Counted from the stretch's first letter, positions 39,503 through 49,040 are shown. The stretch is 64,000 nucleotides of DNA from an uncultured Rhodospirillales bacterium (GCA_913055735.1 CAJXKD010000001.1:62001-126000), one strand, 5' to 3'. Notes: generated from the sequence alone by a model not told the origin. Numbers and translations are program-made.

Positions 39503-40771
39503 ATGAACGGAACAATGGGCGAGCTTGAAATCTTCTACCGCGTCGGGCTGGCGTTGGCGATCGGCTTCCTGATCGGCGCCGAACGCGGCTGGTACACGCG
39601 CGAACTGACCGGTGGCCTTCGGCGCGCGGGTATCCGGACCTTTACTTTGGTCGGACTGCTCGGCGGCTTGTGGGGGCTTCTTGCGCAAGTCGCCGGAGAG
39701 TTGATCCTCGCGGCGGCGTTTTTGGGATTGGCGGCCCTGATGACGGTCGATCATTGGGTCAGCTACCGGCGCGCCAAAGGGGAATTCGGCACGACAACGC
39801 TTGTCGCCCTGTTCGTGACCTTCGCCCTCGGCGCTTTGGCGGTTCTCAACGACATGGCACTCGCGGCGGCGGCGGCCGTGGTGACCATGGCCGTGTTGCA
39901 AATCAAACCGGAATTGCACCGGTGGGTCGCCGCCATCGAACGCTTCGAGCTCAACAGCGCCATCAAGCTGCTGCTTATTTCCGTCGTTGCCTTGCCGCTG
40001 CTGCCCGACAAGGGGTACGGGCCGGACGGCATTCTCAATCCGTTCCAATTGTGGTGGATGGTCGTCCTGATCTCGGGCCTATCGTTCATCGGCTATGTCA
40101 CCATCAAGCTCATCGGGCCGCGCCTCGGCGCACTGCTGACCGGTATCTTCGGCGGGCTCGCCTCGTCCACCGCGGTGACCCTGAATTTCGCGCGCCTCTC
40201 GCGGCACGCGCCCGATATCGCGCCGGCGCTGGCCGGCGGCACGGCGGTCGCGGCGGCGATGATGTTCCTTCGGGTGATCGTCGTGTCGAGCGTGATCGAT
40301 CCGGCACTCGGATGGCAACTGGCGCCGAGCCTTGGCGTGATGGCTATCGTGACGGCCATCGGTGCCGCCATTTTGGTCTTCGGCGCCGCATCGCACGAAA
40401 ATCATGCGCCCCCCGATATTCGCGACCCCGCCGATTTGACCAACGCCCTCTTGTTCGGCCTGCTCCTCGCCGTGCTCGTGGTGGCATCGCATTATCTCCA
40501 GCAATGGGCCGGAGAGGAATCCTTACTGCTGATCGCGGGCGCCGCGGGACTGGTGGATGTCGATGCCATTACCTTGACCATGTCGCGCATGGCCGGCACC
40601 CAGATTTCCGGACACATTGCGGAACTGGCGATCATCATCGCCGTGGTGACCAACACCGTGATCAAGGCGGGGCTCGCCGCCGTCATCGGCAACGGCGCCA
40701 TGGCACGGCGCACGGGGATCGTCCTGGCGCTGGGACTGGCCTCGGGATTGATCGCCTGGCTGGTAAAATAG
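39503..40771 (+). CDS. MgtC/SapB-type membrane protein with DUF4010
   Basis: The protein has 422 residues. The N-terminal MgtC module (YRVGLALAIGFLIGAERGW, RRAGIRTFTLVGLLGGLWG) is followed by the DUF4010 membrane domain with AGLVDVDAITLTMSRMAG near the end. About 12 hydrophobic segments in total. MgtC-type proteins affect magnesium and phosphate or membrane-potential homeostasis; the DUF4010 fusion is common but uncharacterised. ATG 39503 is chosen over a TTG at 39479; ATG 39515 is also possible. Confidence 0.85.
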   Translation: MNGTMGELEIFYRVGLALAIGFLIGAERGWYTRELTGGLRRAGIRTFTLVGLLGGLWGLLAQVAGELILAAAFLGLAALMTVDHWVSYRRAKGEFGTTTLVALFVTFALGALAVLNDMALAAAAAVVTMAVLQIKPELHRWVAAIERFELNSAIKLLLISVVALPLLPDKGYGPDGILNPFQLWWMVVLISGLSFIGYVTIKLIGPRLGALLTGIFGGLASSTAVTLNFARLSRHAPDIAPALAGGTAVAAAMMFLRVIVVSSVIDPALGWQLAPSLGVMAIVTAIGAAILVFGAASHENHAPPDIRDPADLTNALLFGLLLAVLVVASHYLQQWAGEESLLLIAGAAGLVDVDAITLTMSRMAGTQISGHIAELAIIIAVVTNTVIKAGLAAVIGNGAMARRTGIVLALGLASGLIAWLVK

Positions 40772-40778
40772 GGAAAGG

Positions 40779-42176
40779 TTAGCTACGCGGGAACCCTTTG
40801 ACGCCGCGCAAGTCGGCGGATTTGAGCCGGGCGCCTTGCAATTCGGCGTTGGTGAAATCCGCGTCCACCAGCTTGGCCCCCCGCAAATCGGCATTGCGCA
40901 AATCGGCGTTGCAGAAATCGACACCTTCGAGGTTGGCGTTGACGAAATCCGCCCCATTGAGTTTCGCGCCACGCAGTTTGGCGAACTGCAGGTTGGCAGG
41001 CCAACGGCCGTCGCTCTTACCTTCCTTGCGCACACCGTCGAAACGCGCGCCGACAAGATTGGCCCCGGACAGATTGCACCGCTGCAATTGCGTGCCGCGC
41101 AAATCGGCTCCCGTCAGGTTGGCATTGCGCAAATCGGCAAAGCACATGTTGGCCATCAGCAGATCGGCGAAAGACATATCCGCGTCACGCAACACGCAAT
41201 AGGACAGATCGGCCGCCGACAGGCGGACATGGCGCAGATCGTACCCGCCCAGATTCACTTCCGACAAATCGGCCTTGATGCCTTCCGTCCCGTCACTATC
41301 CAGCCATTTCCCGTGATCCTCGATGATGGTTTGGATTTCGCGGTCCATTTTGGCGATGTGACGCGGCAAGCGGGCATCCGCCGTATTGGCGTTAAGGAAA
41401 TCGACGGAATCGATGATCGCCCCGGTCAGGTTGGCGGCATTCAAGATGGCATTGTCGAGAACCGTGTGGGTCAGCACCGCGCCATGGAAAATGGCCCCGG
41501 TCAGATTGGCTTCGGTAAAGTCGGCCCCGTCCAAAACGGCGCCGGTGAAATTCGCATATGACAGGTCGGCACGGACAAAGCGCGCGTTGCGAAGCACCGC
41601 ATCGGTCATGTCCGTTTGCACGACAAAGGCATTCGACACCCGAGCGCCGGAAAGATCGGCCTCGCGCATGATCGCCTTATCGATAGAGGCGCTTTCACTC
41701 TCATTCATGATGGGGAGCAATTCGCCGCGTTCCACCGAGCGCATGAGCAAACCGTCACGCATATCCGTTTCGGTCAAATTGGCGTTGGTAAAATCGGCCC
41801 CCCGCAAACAGGCGCCGCGCAGGTCGGCCCGTGACAGATCGGCACCGATCAAGGAAACGAACCTCATGTCCGCGGCATATAGATTCGCTGCCCGAAGATT
41901 GGCATCGTCCATAGTGGCATGGCCGAGCCGCGCGCCGGTGGCATCCGCCTGATTGAGGTTACGGCGCGTGAAATCCAGATAGGACATATCAAGGAATTTG
42001 AGATTGGCCCGCTTGGCGCCCATCTTGCGATCCAGATATTCTTCATGTTCCGCCAGGATCTCTTCGAGCTGCGGCTGAGAAATCTTCGTCCATACGGCAT
42101 CGTCGTCCCCGAGGATTTCCTCGAGCGACTCGATTGCTTCTTCAACGTCGAGCACTTCTTCGTTGTCCGAGCTCAC
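40779..42176 (-). CDS. Pentapeptide-repeat protein
   Basis: The protein has 465 residues. After an acidic N-terminus (1-50) nearly the whole chain is A(D/N)LXX repeats (for example ANLYAADMRFVSLIGADLS, ADLRGACLRGADFTNANL), forming a right-handed quadrilateral helix. An interruption at about 275-305 (PRHIAKMDREIQTIIEDHG) lacks repeats. The start is GTG with GGAG seven bases upstream. Repeat proteins of this kind have many roles; nothing here supports a Qnr-like gyrase-protection role specifically. Confidence 0.9.
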   Translation of the reverse strand: MSSDNEEVLDVEEAIESLEEILGDDDAVWTKISQPQLEEILAEHEEYLDRKMGAKRANLKFLDMSYLDFTRRNLNQADATGARLGHATMDDANLRAANLYAADMRFVSLIGADLSRADLRGACLRGADFTNANLTETDMRDGLLMRSVERGELLPIMNESESASIDKAIMREADLSGARVSNAFVVQTDMTDAVLRNARFVRADLSYANFTGAVLDGADFTEANLTGAIFHGAVLTHTVLDNAILNAANLTGAIIDSVDFLNANTADARLPRHIAKMDREIQTIIEDHGKWLDSDGTEGIKADLSEVNLGGYDLRHVRLSAADLSYCVLRDADMSFADLLMANMCFADLRNANLTGADLRGTQLQRCNLSGANLVGARFDGVRKEGKSDGRWPANLQFAKLRGAKLNGADFVNANLEGVDFCNADLRNADLRGAKLVDADFTNAELQGARLKSADLRGVKGFPRS

Positions 42177-42456
42177 GCTACAACTCCGTCCGCCGCCCCG
42201 TCCACTTGGCTGCCAACTTGGGCATATGGCCGCAAATGGCCCACACGGCTTAGTTTACGTCAGGTGGTCAAGGCACGGCTGTGATTTGGCGCATAGCGGC
42301 ACCGAGCCCTCCATATGGTGATGATTTCTTCTTTTTCATCAGATAGTTAGCAGGCCGTTAACCAGCCTTACGTGGATAGAATCCTCAGTTTTCCAGCGTT
42401 TGAGCCGCCTTGCGCTTACCTTGCACGCCGGGGGCAGCGGGAGTATCAGTTGGCCG
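42177..42456. other. 280-base divergent spacer upstream of trmFO
   Basis: No RNA gene or strong hairpin is visible. It holds the start regions of the pentapeptide-repeat gene (minus) and trmFO (plus). An open frame from 42400 runs into trmFO but lacks family similarity before the ATG at 42457. Confidence 0.4.
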
Positions 42457-43842
42457 ATGAACCATTCCCAAAGGCAATCCACAGAGCGCCGTGTTCACGT
42501 GGTTGGCGGCGGCCTCGCCGGGTCTGAGGCCGCGTGGCAACTCGCGCAGGCCGGAATTCCCGTCATTCTGCACGAAATGCGGCCGGAACGGGGCACCGAC
42601 GCGCATCAAACGGACGGGCTGGCCGAACTTGTCTGCTCCAATTCCTTCCGCTCCGACGACGCCGAATTCAATGCCGTCGGGCTGCTGCACGAAGAGATGC
42701 GGCGCGCGGGATCGCTCATTATGACCATGGCGGACAGGCACCGACTGCCCGCAGGCGGCGCCTTAGCGGTCGACCGGGAAGGGTTTAGTGCGGCAGTCCA
42801 AAAAGCCCTCGAGGATAATCCCCTGGTCGAAATCGACCGGCGCGAGGTGACCGGCCTTCCCCCCGCCGACTGGGAAAAAGTGATCGTCGCCACCGGCCCT
42901 CTCACGTCTCCCGACCTGGCGAACGCCATCCGAGGCCTCACCGGCGACGACGGTCTCGCTTTCTTCGATGCCATCGCGCCCATCGTCTATAAGGACAGTA
43001 TCGATTTTTCAAAGGCGTGGTTCCAATCGCGCTACGACAAGGGCGACGGCGCCGACTATATCAATTGCCCCTTGGACGATGATCAATATGCCCGGTTCAT
43101 CGGGGAACTGCTCAGCGCCGAGCGGGTCTCCTTCAAGGAATGGGAAGAAAACACCCCTTATTTCGAAGGCTGTCTGCCCATCGAAGTGATGGCGGAGCGC
43201 GGCCCGCAAACCTTAGCCTTCGGCCCCATGAAGCCGGTCGGCCTCACCAATCCCCATGCGCCCGACGTCAAACCCAAAGCAATCGTTCAGCTGCGCCAGG
43301 ACAACGCTTTCGGGACGCTCTACAACATGGTCGGCTTTCAAACCAAATTGACGTATGGCGAGCAGAAGCGGGTATTCCGGACCATCCCCGGCCTGGAGAA
43401 TGCCGAATTTGCGCGCCTTGGCGGGCTGCACCGCAACACGTTCATCAACTCGCCGCGTCTGTTGGATAGCCATCTCCGCCTCAGGGCGGATTCGCGCCTG
43501 CGGTTCGCCGGCCAGATCACCGGTTGCGAAGGATATGTCGAAAGTGCCGCCGTTGGGCTGCTGGCGGGTAGATTTGCCGCCGACGATTGCCTTGGGCGGG
43601 CGACCGACCTTCCGCCACCGACCACGGCGATGGGAGCACTTCTCGGTCATATCACCACCGGCGATCCGGAAACCTATCAACCGATGAACGTCAATTTCGG
43701 ATTGTTTCCGCCACTTTCCGCTGAACCCGGTGAAAAGAAACCGCCGCGCGGACGCGCCCGTAAAGCTGCCGTAAGCACACGTGCATTGCGCGATCTCGAA
43801 TTATGGCTGGCAAAGGTAGAAAAAATTAACGTAAGTAGTTGA
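42457..43842 (+). CDS. trmFO: Folate-dependent tRNA (uracil-54-C5)-methyltransferase TrmFO
   Basis: The protein has 461 residues. It makes ribothymidine-54 of tRNA using methylene-THF and FAD. FAD-binding [44 protein letters not shown] (with the conserved Cys) and the late [14 protein letters not shown] and HITTG...[11 protein letters not shown] stretches are characteristic. The last 25 residues are a basic extension ([12 protein letters not shown]). ATG 42457 is used because similarity begins there; an in-frame GTG/ATG further upstream gives an unrelated leader. Confidence 0.96.
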   Translation: MNHSQRQSTERRVHVVGGGLAGSEAAWQLAQAGIPVILHEMRPERGTDAHQTDGLAELVCSNSFRSDDAEFNAVGLLHEEMRRAGSLIMTMADRHRLPAGGALAVDREGFSAAVQKALEDNPLVEIDRREVTGLPPADWEKVIVATGPLTSPDLANAIRGLTGDDGLAFFDAIAPIVYKDSIDFSKAWFQSRYDKGDGADYINCPLDDDQYARFIGELLSAERVSFKEWEENTPYFEGCLPIEVMAERGPQTLAFGPMKPVGLTNPHAPDVKPKAIVQLRQDNAFGTLYNMVGFQTKLTYGEQKRVFRTIPGLENAEFARLGGLHRNTFINSPRLLDSHLRLRADSRLRFAGQITGCEGYVESAAVGLLAGRFAADDCLGRATDLPPPTTAMGALLGHITTGDPETYQPMNVNFGLFPPLSAEPGEKKPPRGRARKAAVSTRALRDLELWLAKVEKINVSS

Positions 43843-43917
43843 AAATAATGCACTGACTCCTCAAAATTTAATGTGAGGGGGACAACGAGCGGTATTTAGC
43901 CGCCGCCACGCGGGCAA

Positions 43918-46053
43918 ATGAGGGACACGCCCACGATGAGGGACCTCGACCAGATAGGCCGGACGGCGGGCCGATATTTGCGCCGTCGAAAACATTTTTC
44001 GCGCTGGGCACTTGTTTGCCTTGTCAGCGTCTCTTTTCTTGCTCTCGCCCTACCGGCGGGCGCCCAAGACCTTGCCTTCCGTCTCGATCCAGCGCGGGCG
44101 CCGTCGCTGTTTGCAGCCGTGCAAAACAACGATCTGGCGGCGGTTTCGTCGGCCATCAAAAACGGAAAGAACGTCACTGAAACTGACGAATTCGGACGGA
44201 CGCCGCTCGACCTCGCTATGGAAATGGGCCATTTCGAGGTTGCCCAGGCCCTGATGCAGGCACGACGGGCAGAGATCGACCGGCTGACTAAATCAGAAGA
44301 ACAAGTGCAGCAAGATGCAGCGGTTGCCGTTCCGCCGTCCCAAGTCCCCCAAGTCCTTCCCGTCGCCCAAACCGATGTGTCTCCCGACCCCGAGGACGCT
44401 CCAGTACAAGCCCAAATACAAGCCGTGACCCATCTCGCGGAGGCCGCCGACATGCTCACGGGCGCCGCGCATCGGATCAGCACTGCCGCCGCCCTTTCCC
44501 CGGGCCAGATTACCAGCGGATCGGCGATCCAATTGGCCGAAGCGGCCGCCAAGTTGGCCGCCGCCGCCGACGAGCTTGTGGAAGCCGTCCAGAGTGGTGG
44601 GCGAAACGCGCCGCGACCGGACCTTATGGCCGAAGCGCCGCCGGCACAGCCCGCCAAGGACGTTGAACCCGAAACCGTCCAAACCGTCGCCGCCACCGAA
44701 GAAACGGCGGCGTCCATTGAAACAGCGGCTCTGATCCCGGCGGAGCCTGTCGAAACCCGTACCCTCGAACAGGCGGCCGCGGTCACGTTCCGGCCAACGC
44801 CCCGACGCAAGCCGGCGCCACCGGCCCCTGTCGTTGTGGCCCGCATCGAGCCGCCGGCGCCTGCTCAGATGGAAATTATCGACGCGCGCCCCGTACCCCC
44901 GGTCTCGGTCAGGCCGCTCGAAGCCGTCGATCTCGTCGCTCCCCCTCGCGATGAAGCGCCCATACCCGCGCAAACCGAGGATGACGGGCCCGTTGGTTCG
45001 CTGTTGGCCGGGATCGGCCGCGTGTTGGGTGTCACCGACGATAGCCCGGAACCGAATGAGGGGCCGATCCAACAGGCATTGCGTGAGCGACAAGCTGCCC
45101 CCGCCCCTTCCGTGCGGCCCGAAAAAGAGGCCCCGGTGATCCAAAGAAGCACGGCCCGTGCCCCCATCATCCAACGCCTCGGCGACAATGCGCCGCCGCC
45201 GGTCCCGGCCTTGCCGGAGATCGTTCGTGAAACACCGCTCGAAACGGCGAGCGCACCGGTACTGCCGATCGCCTCGGTTGACCCTGTGGCGCCGGAACCC
45301 GTGGCGAGCGAAACACCGGCGCCACAAGCGGCGGGGCCCAAGCCGTCCGTAGACGCCGTCCACGAACTGCCCGCCGAGGAAACCCGGCTTCTTCCGCAAC
45401 AGGACGCATCGGGCATGCCGATTCAGAGGCTCCGAGATGCACTGCAGGGTGTCCACCTTACCCTCGGCGATTCCGTTGCGATGGGCCACCCCCAACGCCG
45501 GTACGGCGCAGATGAACCAAGCGCCTGTATCTCCAAACGGCAACGCCATTCGGCATTCTGCGTCGTCCCCGTCGATTGGCCAGCGGAGATCGCCGATGCC
45601 TTCTCGGTCAACACAATCCTGTATCAGGGATCGCGGGCCCTCGCCCGCTATGACCGCGACGCGGCCGTCCATATCCACGCCATTTTCGACAGCGGCGCCT
45701 ATAACCGCGTTCTCTCCTTTCTGCGTGGCCGGTTCGGCTCCCCGACGGACGAATGGCGGCGGGTCGTCGCCCCCTTCGGCAAACCGCGCCAAGCCAATCC
45801 CACCTATGTGTGGCGCAGCCGGGACCCGGAAACCCAGCAGATTTCGGTGCTGGAAGTCCGCAAATTCGATGATGCCCGCGCCGTCTTTCCCGATATGGAG
45901 CACGGCTCGGTCCGGCTCTACATGGCCGGTGGCCCGACGGTCTTTCCGGCCGTTACGGCCATCGATATCATGTCGATCGATTGGGCGGCCCGCTCCGATC
46001 CCGTCGCGCCCGATGGGAACGCCCTCGCGAATACGCTTCCCGTTTCGCGCTGA
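43918..46053 (+). CDS. Exported ankyrin-repeat/proline-rich protein
   Basis: The protein has 711 residues. A basic N-terminus plus hydrophobic segment ending PAGAQ (about 33-51) is a signal peptide. One to two ankyrin repeats follow (LFAAVQNNDLAAVSSAIKNG..., GRTPLDLAMEMGHFEVAQALM), then a coiled helix (about 115-135), a low-complexity Ala/Pro/Glu linker of about 370 residues, and a folded C-terminal domain at about 520-690 with GDSVAMGHPQRRYG and two nearby Cys (ACISKRQRHSAFCVV). I do not recognise that last domain. ATG 43936 is an alternative start. The 3' end overlaps the convergent gene by 86 bases. Confidence 0.75.
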   Translation: MRDTPTMRDLDQIGRTAGRYLRRRKHFSRWALVCLVSVSFLALALPAGAQDLAFRLDPARAPSLFAAVQNNDLAAVSSAIKNGKNVTETDEFGRTPLDLAMEMGHFEVAQALMQARRAEIDRLTKSEEQVQQDAAVAVPPSQVPQVLPVAQTDVSPDPEDAPVQAQIQAVTHLAEAADMLTGAAHRISTAAALSPGQITSGSAIQLAEAAAKLAAAADELVEAVQSGGRNAPRPDLMAEAPPAQPAKDVEPETVQTVAATEETAASIETAALIPAEPVETRTLEQAAAVTFRPTPRRKPAPPAPVVVARIEPPAPAQMEIIDARPVPPVSVRPLEAVDLVAPPRDEAPIPAQTEDDGPVGSLLAGIGRVLGVTDDSPEPNEGPIQQALRERQAAPAPSVRPEKEAPVIQRSTARAPIIQRLGDNAPPPVPALPEIVRETPLETASAPVLPIASVDPVAPEPVASETPAPQAAGPKPSVDAVHELPAEETRLLPQQDASGMPIQRLRDALQGVHLTLGDSVAMGHPQRRYGADEPSACISKRQRHSAFCVVPVDWPAEIADAFSVNTILYQGSRALARYDRDAAVHIHAIFDSGAYNRVLSFLRGRFGSPTDEWRRVVAPFGKPRQANPTYVWRSRDPETQQISVLEVRKFDDARAVFPDMEHGSVRLYMAGGPTVFPAVTAIDIMSIDWAARSDPVAPDGNALANTLPVSR

Positions 46054-46951
46054 GCCAAAGCCGGAGTTGCCGTCCGGCGCGCCCCCGCTCCAGTTTTTCG
46101 TCAAACGGGTTGTGACCCAATCGTTCGAGCCGGTCGAGGTATAGCTCGGCCAGACGCGCCTGCAGCGTCACGCCCTGCCATAGACGCGGCGCCGGGTAGG
46201 AATAGCGCCGAGCTTCTGCAATGTATGTCCGCGCTTCCTGGACGAGCTTTTTAACCGCCTCCACCAGTGCGGCCGAGGCGCGTCCACCCAGAATATCCGC
46301 GCCAACGGCGCTCTCCGCAGTCGCAACCGAGGACGGCAGCGTGATCCATCCCTTGCGGGCATGAAAGGGAATGGCGCGTAACCGCCCGGCAACGGACCAA
46401 GCCGCGCCTGTTGCGCGGGCCGCCTCCACTGCGTCTTGGGGAGCGTCGGGATCCAGAATATGGAGGAGAAGCTCGTTCAACGCCCCATCGGTTTCGGCGC
46501 CATGCGCGACAAAGGCCTCGACATCTACGGGAGGGGACGAGGTCACCTCGGCGGTACGGGCATCCAGCAACCGGTCGAAGGGCGCGCGCGGCAGATCGTA
46601 GTCGCGAACAACGTCGGCAAGCCTATCCAAGACCTGATTGCCCCGGGGGGCGGTTCCTTCCCCGTAAAGCGCCGCAACAACGTCGCGCCACCACTGCACC
46701 CGCATTTCCCCGAGAAGCGGCTCGCTGATGACCTCGCGGGTGCGGGCGATTTCGATATTGAAAGCAAGCAGCGCCCAAAGCGCTTCCAGCCGATCATCCG
46801 GCGCAAACAGCGTGCACAGGAACCGATCACGGTCCTGCCGCGCCACCTGGTCGCCGCAATAAGAAAGCCTTTTGGCCACTTTTCGGGAAACTCCGCCTAC
46901 GAATTCAGCCGTTCTTGCGATATAGAAGCGATATAGGTCGTAAAACGACAT
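45968..46951 (-). CDS. Squalene/phytoene-synthase-fold protein, NDUFAF6-like (likely non-catalytic)
   Basis: The protein has 327 residues. It has the all-helical prenyl-synthase fold, but the first aspartate-rich motif (DDxxD in HpnC/HpnD/CrtB) reads AFNIEIARTREVISE and the second reads GRLRAIPFHARKGWITLP, so the magnesium-binding aspartates are absent. The block YCGDQVARQDRDRFLCTLFAP...MRVQWWRD resembles mitochondrial NDUFAF6, a complex I assembly factor. That is from family memory. ATG 46951 is preferred; an ATG at 46987 lies within ATGACGTCAT, which is also the start of the divergent hpnE. It overlaps the ankyrin gene end. Confidence 0.75.
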   Translation of the reverse strand: MSFYDLYRFYIARTAEFVGGVSRKVAKRLSYCGDQVARQDRDRFLCTLFAPDDRLEALWALLAFNIEIARTREVISEPLLGEMRVQWWRDVVAALYGEGTAPRGNQVLDRLADVVRDYDLPRAPFDRLLDARTAEVTSSPPVDVEAFVAHGAETDGALNELLLHILDPDAPQDAVEAARATGAAWSVAGRLRAIPFHARKGWITLPSSVATAESAVGADILGGRASAALVEAVKKLVQEARTYIAEARRYSYPAPRLWQGVTLQARLAELYLDRLERLGHNPFDEKLERGRAGRQLRLWLSAKREAYSRGRSHRARRDRSGPPNRST

Positions 46952-46977
46952 AAGAGCAAGGTTCGGACAAGCCCGGC

Positions 46978-48264
46978 ATGACGTCATCCCCTACCACCGC
47001 CACCTCCCCTGGCACGGTCACCGTGATCGGCGCCGGGTTGGCCGGCTTGGCCGCCGCCGTGCGAGCAACGGCCCTCGGCAGGCCGGTGCGGGTGATCGAG
47101 GCGGCCAACCAAGCGGGCGGGCGCTGCCGCTCTTTCCACGATACGGTCCTCGACCGCGTCATCGACAACGGCAATCACCTGATCCTCGGCGCCAACACGG
47201 GCGTCTTCGACTTTTTGCACGAGATCGGTGCGCAAAATGCCCTGACACCCTTGGACCCGCCCGACTTCAATTTCATCGATTTATCCGCAGATATGTCGTG
47301 GACCTTACGGCCGGGGGTTGGGCGCCTCCCCTGGTGGCTGCTGCATCCGCACAACCGCATACCGGGCAGCCGTCTCGCCGACCTGCGTGACGCCTATCGC
47401 CTCGCGACGGCATCCGAGGATGCGACGATTGCCGACTGTGTCGACCCGGCGGCCCCTCTGTTCGAACGCTTCTGGCAGCCGCTGGCGCGCGCCATCCTCA
47501 ATACCGACGCCACCGAGGGGTCGGCGCAACTCCTGTGGCGGGTGATACGCGAAACTCTGCTCACCGGCGCGGCAGGCAGCCGGCCCTATCTCGCTGCCAA
47601 GGGTCTGTCGGCGGCGTTGGTCGATCCGGCCCTCGATCACCTTCGGCAACGGGGCGTTTCCGTATCCTTCGGTACCCGCATTCGCGGCCTGGAAGCGGAG
47701 CATGGCCGGGCGAAAGCGCTTGTCACCAGCGGCGGCACGATCGAGATCGCGCCCGAGGACACAATCATCCTCGCCATACCGCCGAGCGAGGCGCAGGCGC
47801 TGCTTCCCGATCTAACCGTTCCGACCGAAACCCGGCCCATCGTCAACCTGCATTACCGTGTCGAGAGCGGCCTACGGCTGCCGGGCGGCGTGCCGTTTAT
47901 CGGCCTCGTCGGCAGCGAGGCCCAATGGGTCTTCAATCGGGGGGACATCCTCTCGGTGACAGTGAGCGCGGCGAGTGCGCTCGCGGCGCAATCGGCCGAG
48001 GCCATCGCGGCAACCGTTTGGGCCGAGCTCGCACGCGTCACCGGGGCACCGGGAACGCCGATACCACCGCACCGCGTGATCAAGGAACAGCGCGCCACAA
48101 TCGCCCAAACGCCCGCGCAGTTGCGGTTACGCCCCCCTGCCGGAACCCGAATCGGCGGCCTGTTTTTGGCGGGCGATTGGACCGACACGGGTCTTCCCGC
48201 CACCATCGACGGAGCGATTAGATCGGGATTTCAGGCCGCAGAAATGGCGGCTTCCGGCAATTGA
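46978..48264 (+). CDS. hpnE: Hydroxysqualene dehydroxylase HpnE-like FAD oxidoreductase
   Basis: The protein has 428 residues. GAGLAGLAAAVRATALGRPVRVIEA is the FAD site at 18-42, and GGRCRSF with VIDNGNHLILGAN is the HpnE-type second block. The C-terminal FLAGDWTDTGLPATIDGAIRSG matches the family's substrate-side motif. HpnE reduces hydroxysqualene to squalene in hopanoid synthesis with HpnC and HpnD, neither of which is in this window in active form. Divergent from the NDUFAF6-like gene. Related phytoene desaturase-like activities remain possible. Confidence 0.8.
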   Translation: MTSSPTTATSPGTVTVIGAGLAGLAAAVRATALGRPVRVIEAANQAGGRCRSFHDTVLDRVIDNGNHLILGANTGVFDFLHEIGAQNALTPLDPPDFNFIDLSADMSWTLRPGVGRLPWWLLHPHNRIPGSRLADLRDAYRLATASEDATIADCVDPAAPLFERFWQPLARAILNTDATEGSAQLLWRVIRETLLTGAAGSRPYLAAKGLSAALVDPALDHLRQRGVSVSFGTRIRGLEAEHGRAKALVTSGGTIEIAPEDTIILAIPPSEAQALLPDLTVPTETRPIVNLHYRVESGLRLPGGVPFIGLVGSEAQWVFNRGDILSVTVSAASALAAQSAEAIAATVWAELARVTGAPGTPIPPHRVIKEQRATIAQTPAQLRLRPPAGTRIGGLFLAGDWTDTGLPATIDGAIRSGFQAAEMAASGN

Positions 48265-48387
48265 ACGCATCCCGGCCCCGAATATCCTACCAAATCAGTT
48301 GATCTTTAGGGTCCGTTCGGGGCACTGTTATCTCATAACTATATTGTCCAATTGTCGTGGCACCGAGGGAGCAAAAAGGGGGAGCAC

Positions 48388-48483
48388 ATGGGTAACCCAC
48401 TAGATTCATTGACCGGTACTGTCATCCTGGGCCTGATCATTACGGTGATCATGGTCCTCGTCGTCAACGCAATCGGCATGTAA
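48388..48483 (+). CDS. 31-residue single-pass membrane peptide
   Basis: ATG follows GGGGGAG at seven bases. The peptide starts MGNPLDSLTG and then has one hydrophobic helix (11-30) rich in Ile, Val and Leu, with no charged residue after Asp6. It is 22 bases before the Urate_ox_N gene and in the same orientation, with a terminator after that gene, so the pair looks like an operon. Small single-helix subunits of this kind often stabilise membrane oxidase complexes (CydX-like analogy, inference). Confidence 0.7.
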   Translation: MGNPLDSLTGTVILGLIITVIMVLVVNAIGM

Positions 48484-48505
48484 CGGAAGACAGAGGAGGT
48501 CAATC

Positions 48506-49012
48506 ATGGAATTCGGATTTGAGTTTTGGGCGTTCTTTGTCCGCTGGCTGCATGTTCTGTCGGGCGTGATGTGGATCGGCCTGTTGTGGTACTTCAACTT
48601 CGTTCAGACGCCGACCGTGCCGACGATCCCGGCCGAGCTGCGTCCGGCGATCCCCAAGCACATCATGCCGGTGGCGCTGTTCTGGTTCCGCTGGGCGGCC
48701 CTGTCGACGGTGGTCTGGGGCTTGGTTCTCGCCTGGATGAACGGCTATCTGGGTCAGGCACTGTCCATCGGCCTCGCCGACAACGTCGGCAAACACGCGA
48801 TGATCGGCATCGGCATGTGGTTCGGCCTGATCATGGCGTTCAACGTGTGGTTCATCATTTGGCCGAACCAGCAGAAGGTCATCGGTCTGGTGGAAGCCAG
48901 TGACGAGGAGAAACCGAAGGCAGCCCGCAAGGCGGCTCTCGCCTCCCGCGTCAACACCATGCTGTCGATCCCGATGCTGTACGCGATGGTATCGGCACAG
49001 AACCTGTACTGA
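48506..49012 (+). CDS. Urate_ox_N (PuuD-like) four-helix membrane protein without the cytochrome c part
   Basis: The protein has 168 residues and four to five hydrophobic segments. WLHVLSGVMWIGLLWYFNFVQTP (His16 region) and GIGMWFGLIMAFNVWFIIWPNQQ match the N-terminal membrane domain of PuuD-type urate hydroxylases. Full PuuD is longer and ends in a c-type haem domain, and no CxxCH occurs here. His16, His52 and His97 are candidate haem or metal ligands. GGAGG lies before the ATG and a terminator follows. Role may be a membrane redox subunit; urate as substrate is unproven. Confidence 0.75.
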   Translation: MEFGFEFWAFFVRWLHVLSGVMWIGLLWYFNFVQTPTVPTIPAELRPAIPKHIMPVALFWFRWAALSTVVWGLVLAWMNGYLGQALSIGLADNVGKHAMIGIGMWFGLIMAFNVWFIIWPNQQKVIGLVEASDEEKPKAARKAALASRVNTMLSIPMLYAMVSAQNLY

Positions 49013-49040
49013 TCGACGAGCATCAATCACTCAAAAGAAA

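Noticed and set aside
40779-42176. Qnr-type quinolone protection protein
   Set aside because: The pentapeptide protein is about twice the Qnr length, has an interruption and an acidic N-terminus; repeats alone are not diagnostic.
43843-43917. Terminator after trmFO
   Set aside because: CCTCA/TGAGG arms are only five bases with a ten-base AT loop and no T-run.
44293-46104. 603-codon open frame opposite the ankyrin gene
   Set aside because: Gly/Arg-rich antisense of the Pro/Ala linker; the plus frame has a signal peptide and recognisable repeats.
45968-48264. Hopanoid or carotenoid biosynthetic cluster
   Set aside because: The synthase-like protein lacks both aspartate motifs and only an HpnE-like enzyme remains, so a pathway cannot be claimed from this window.
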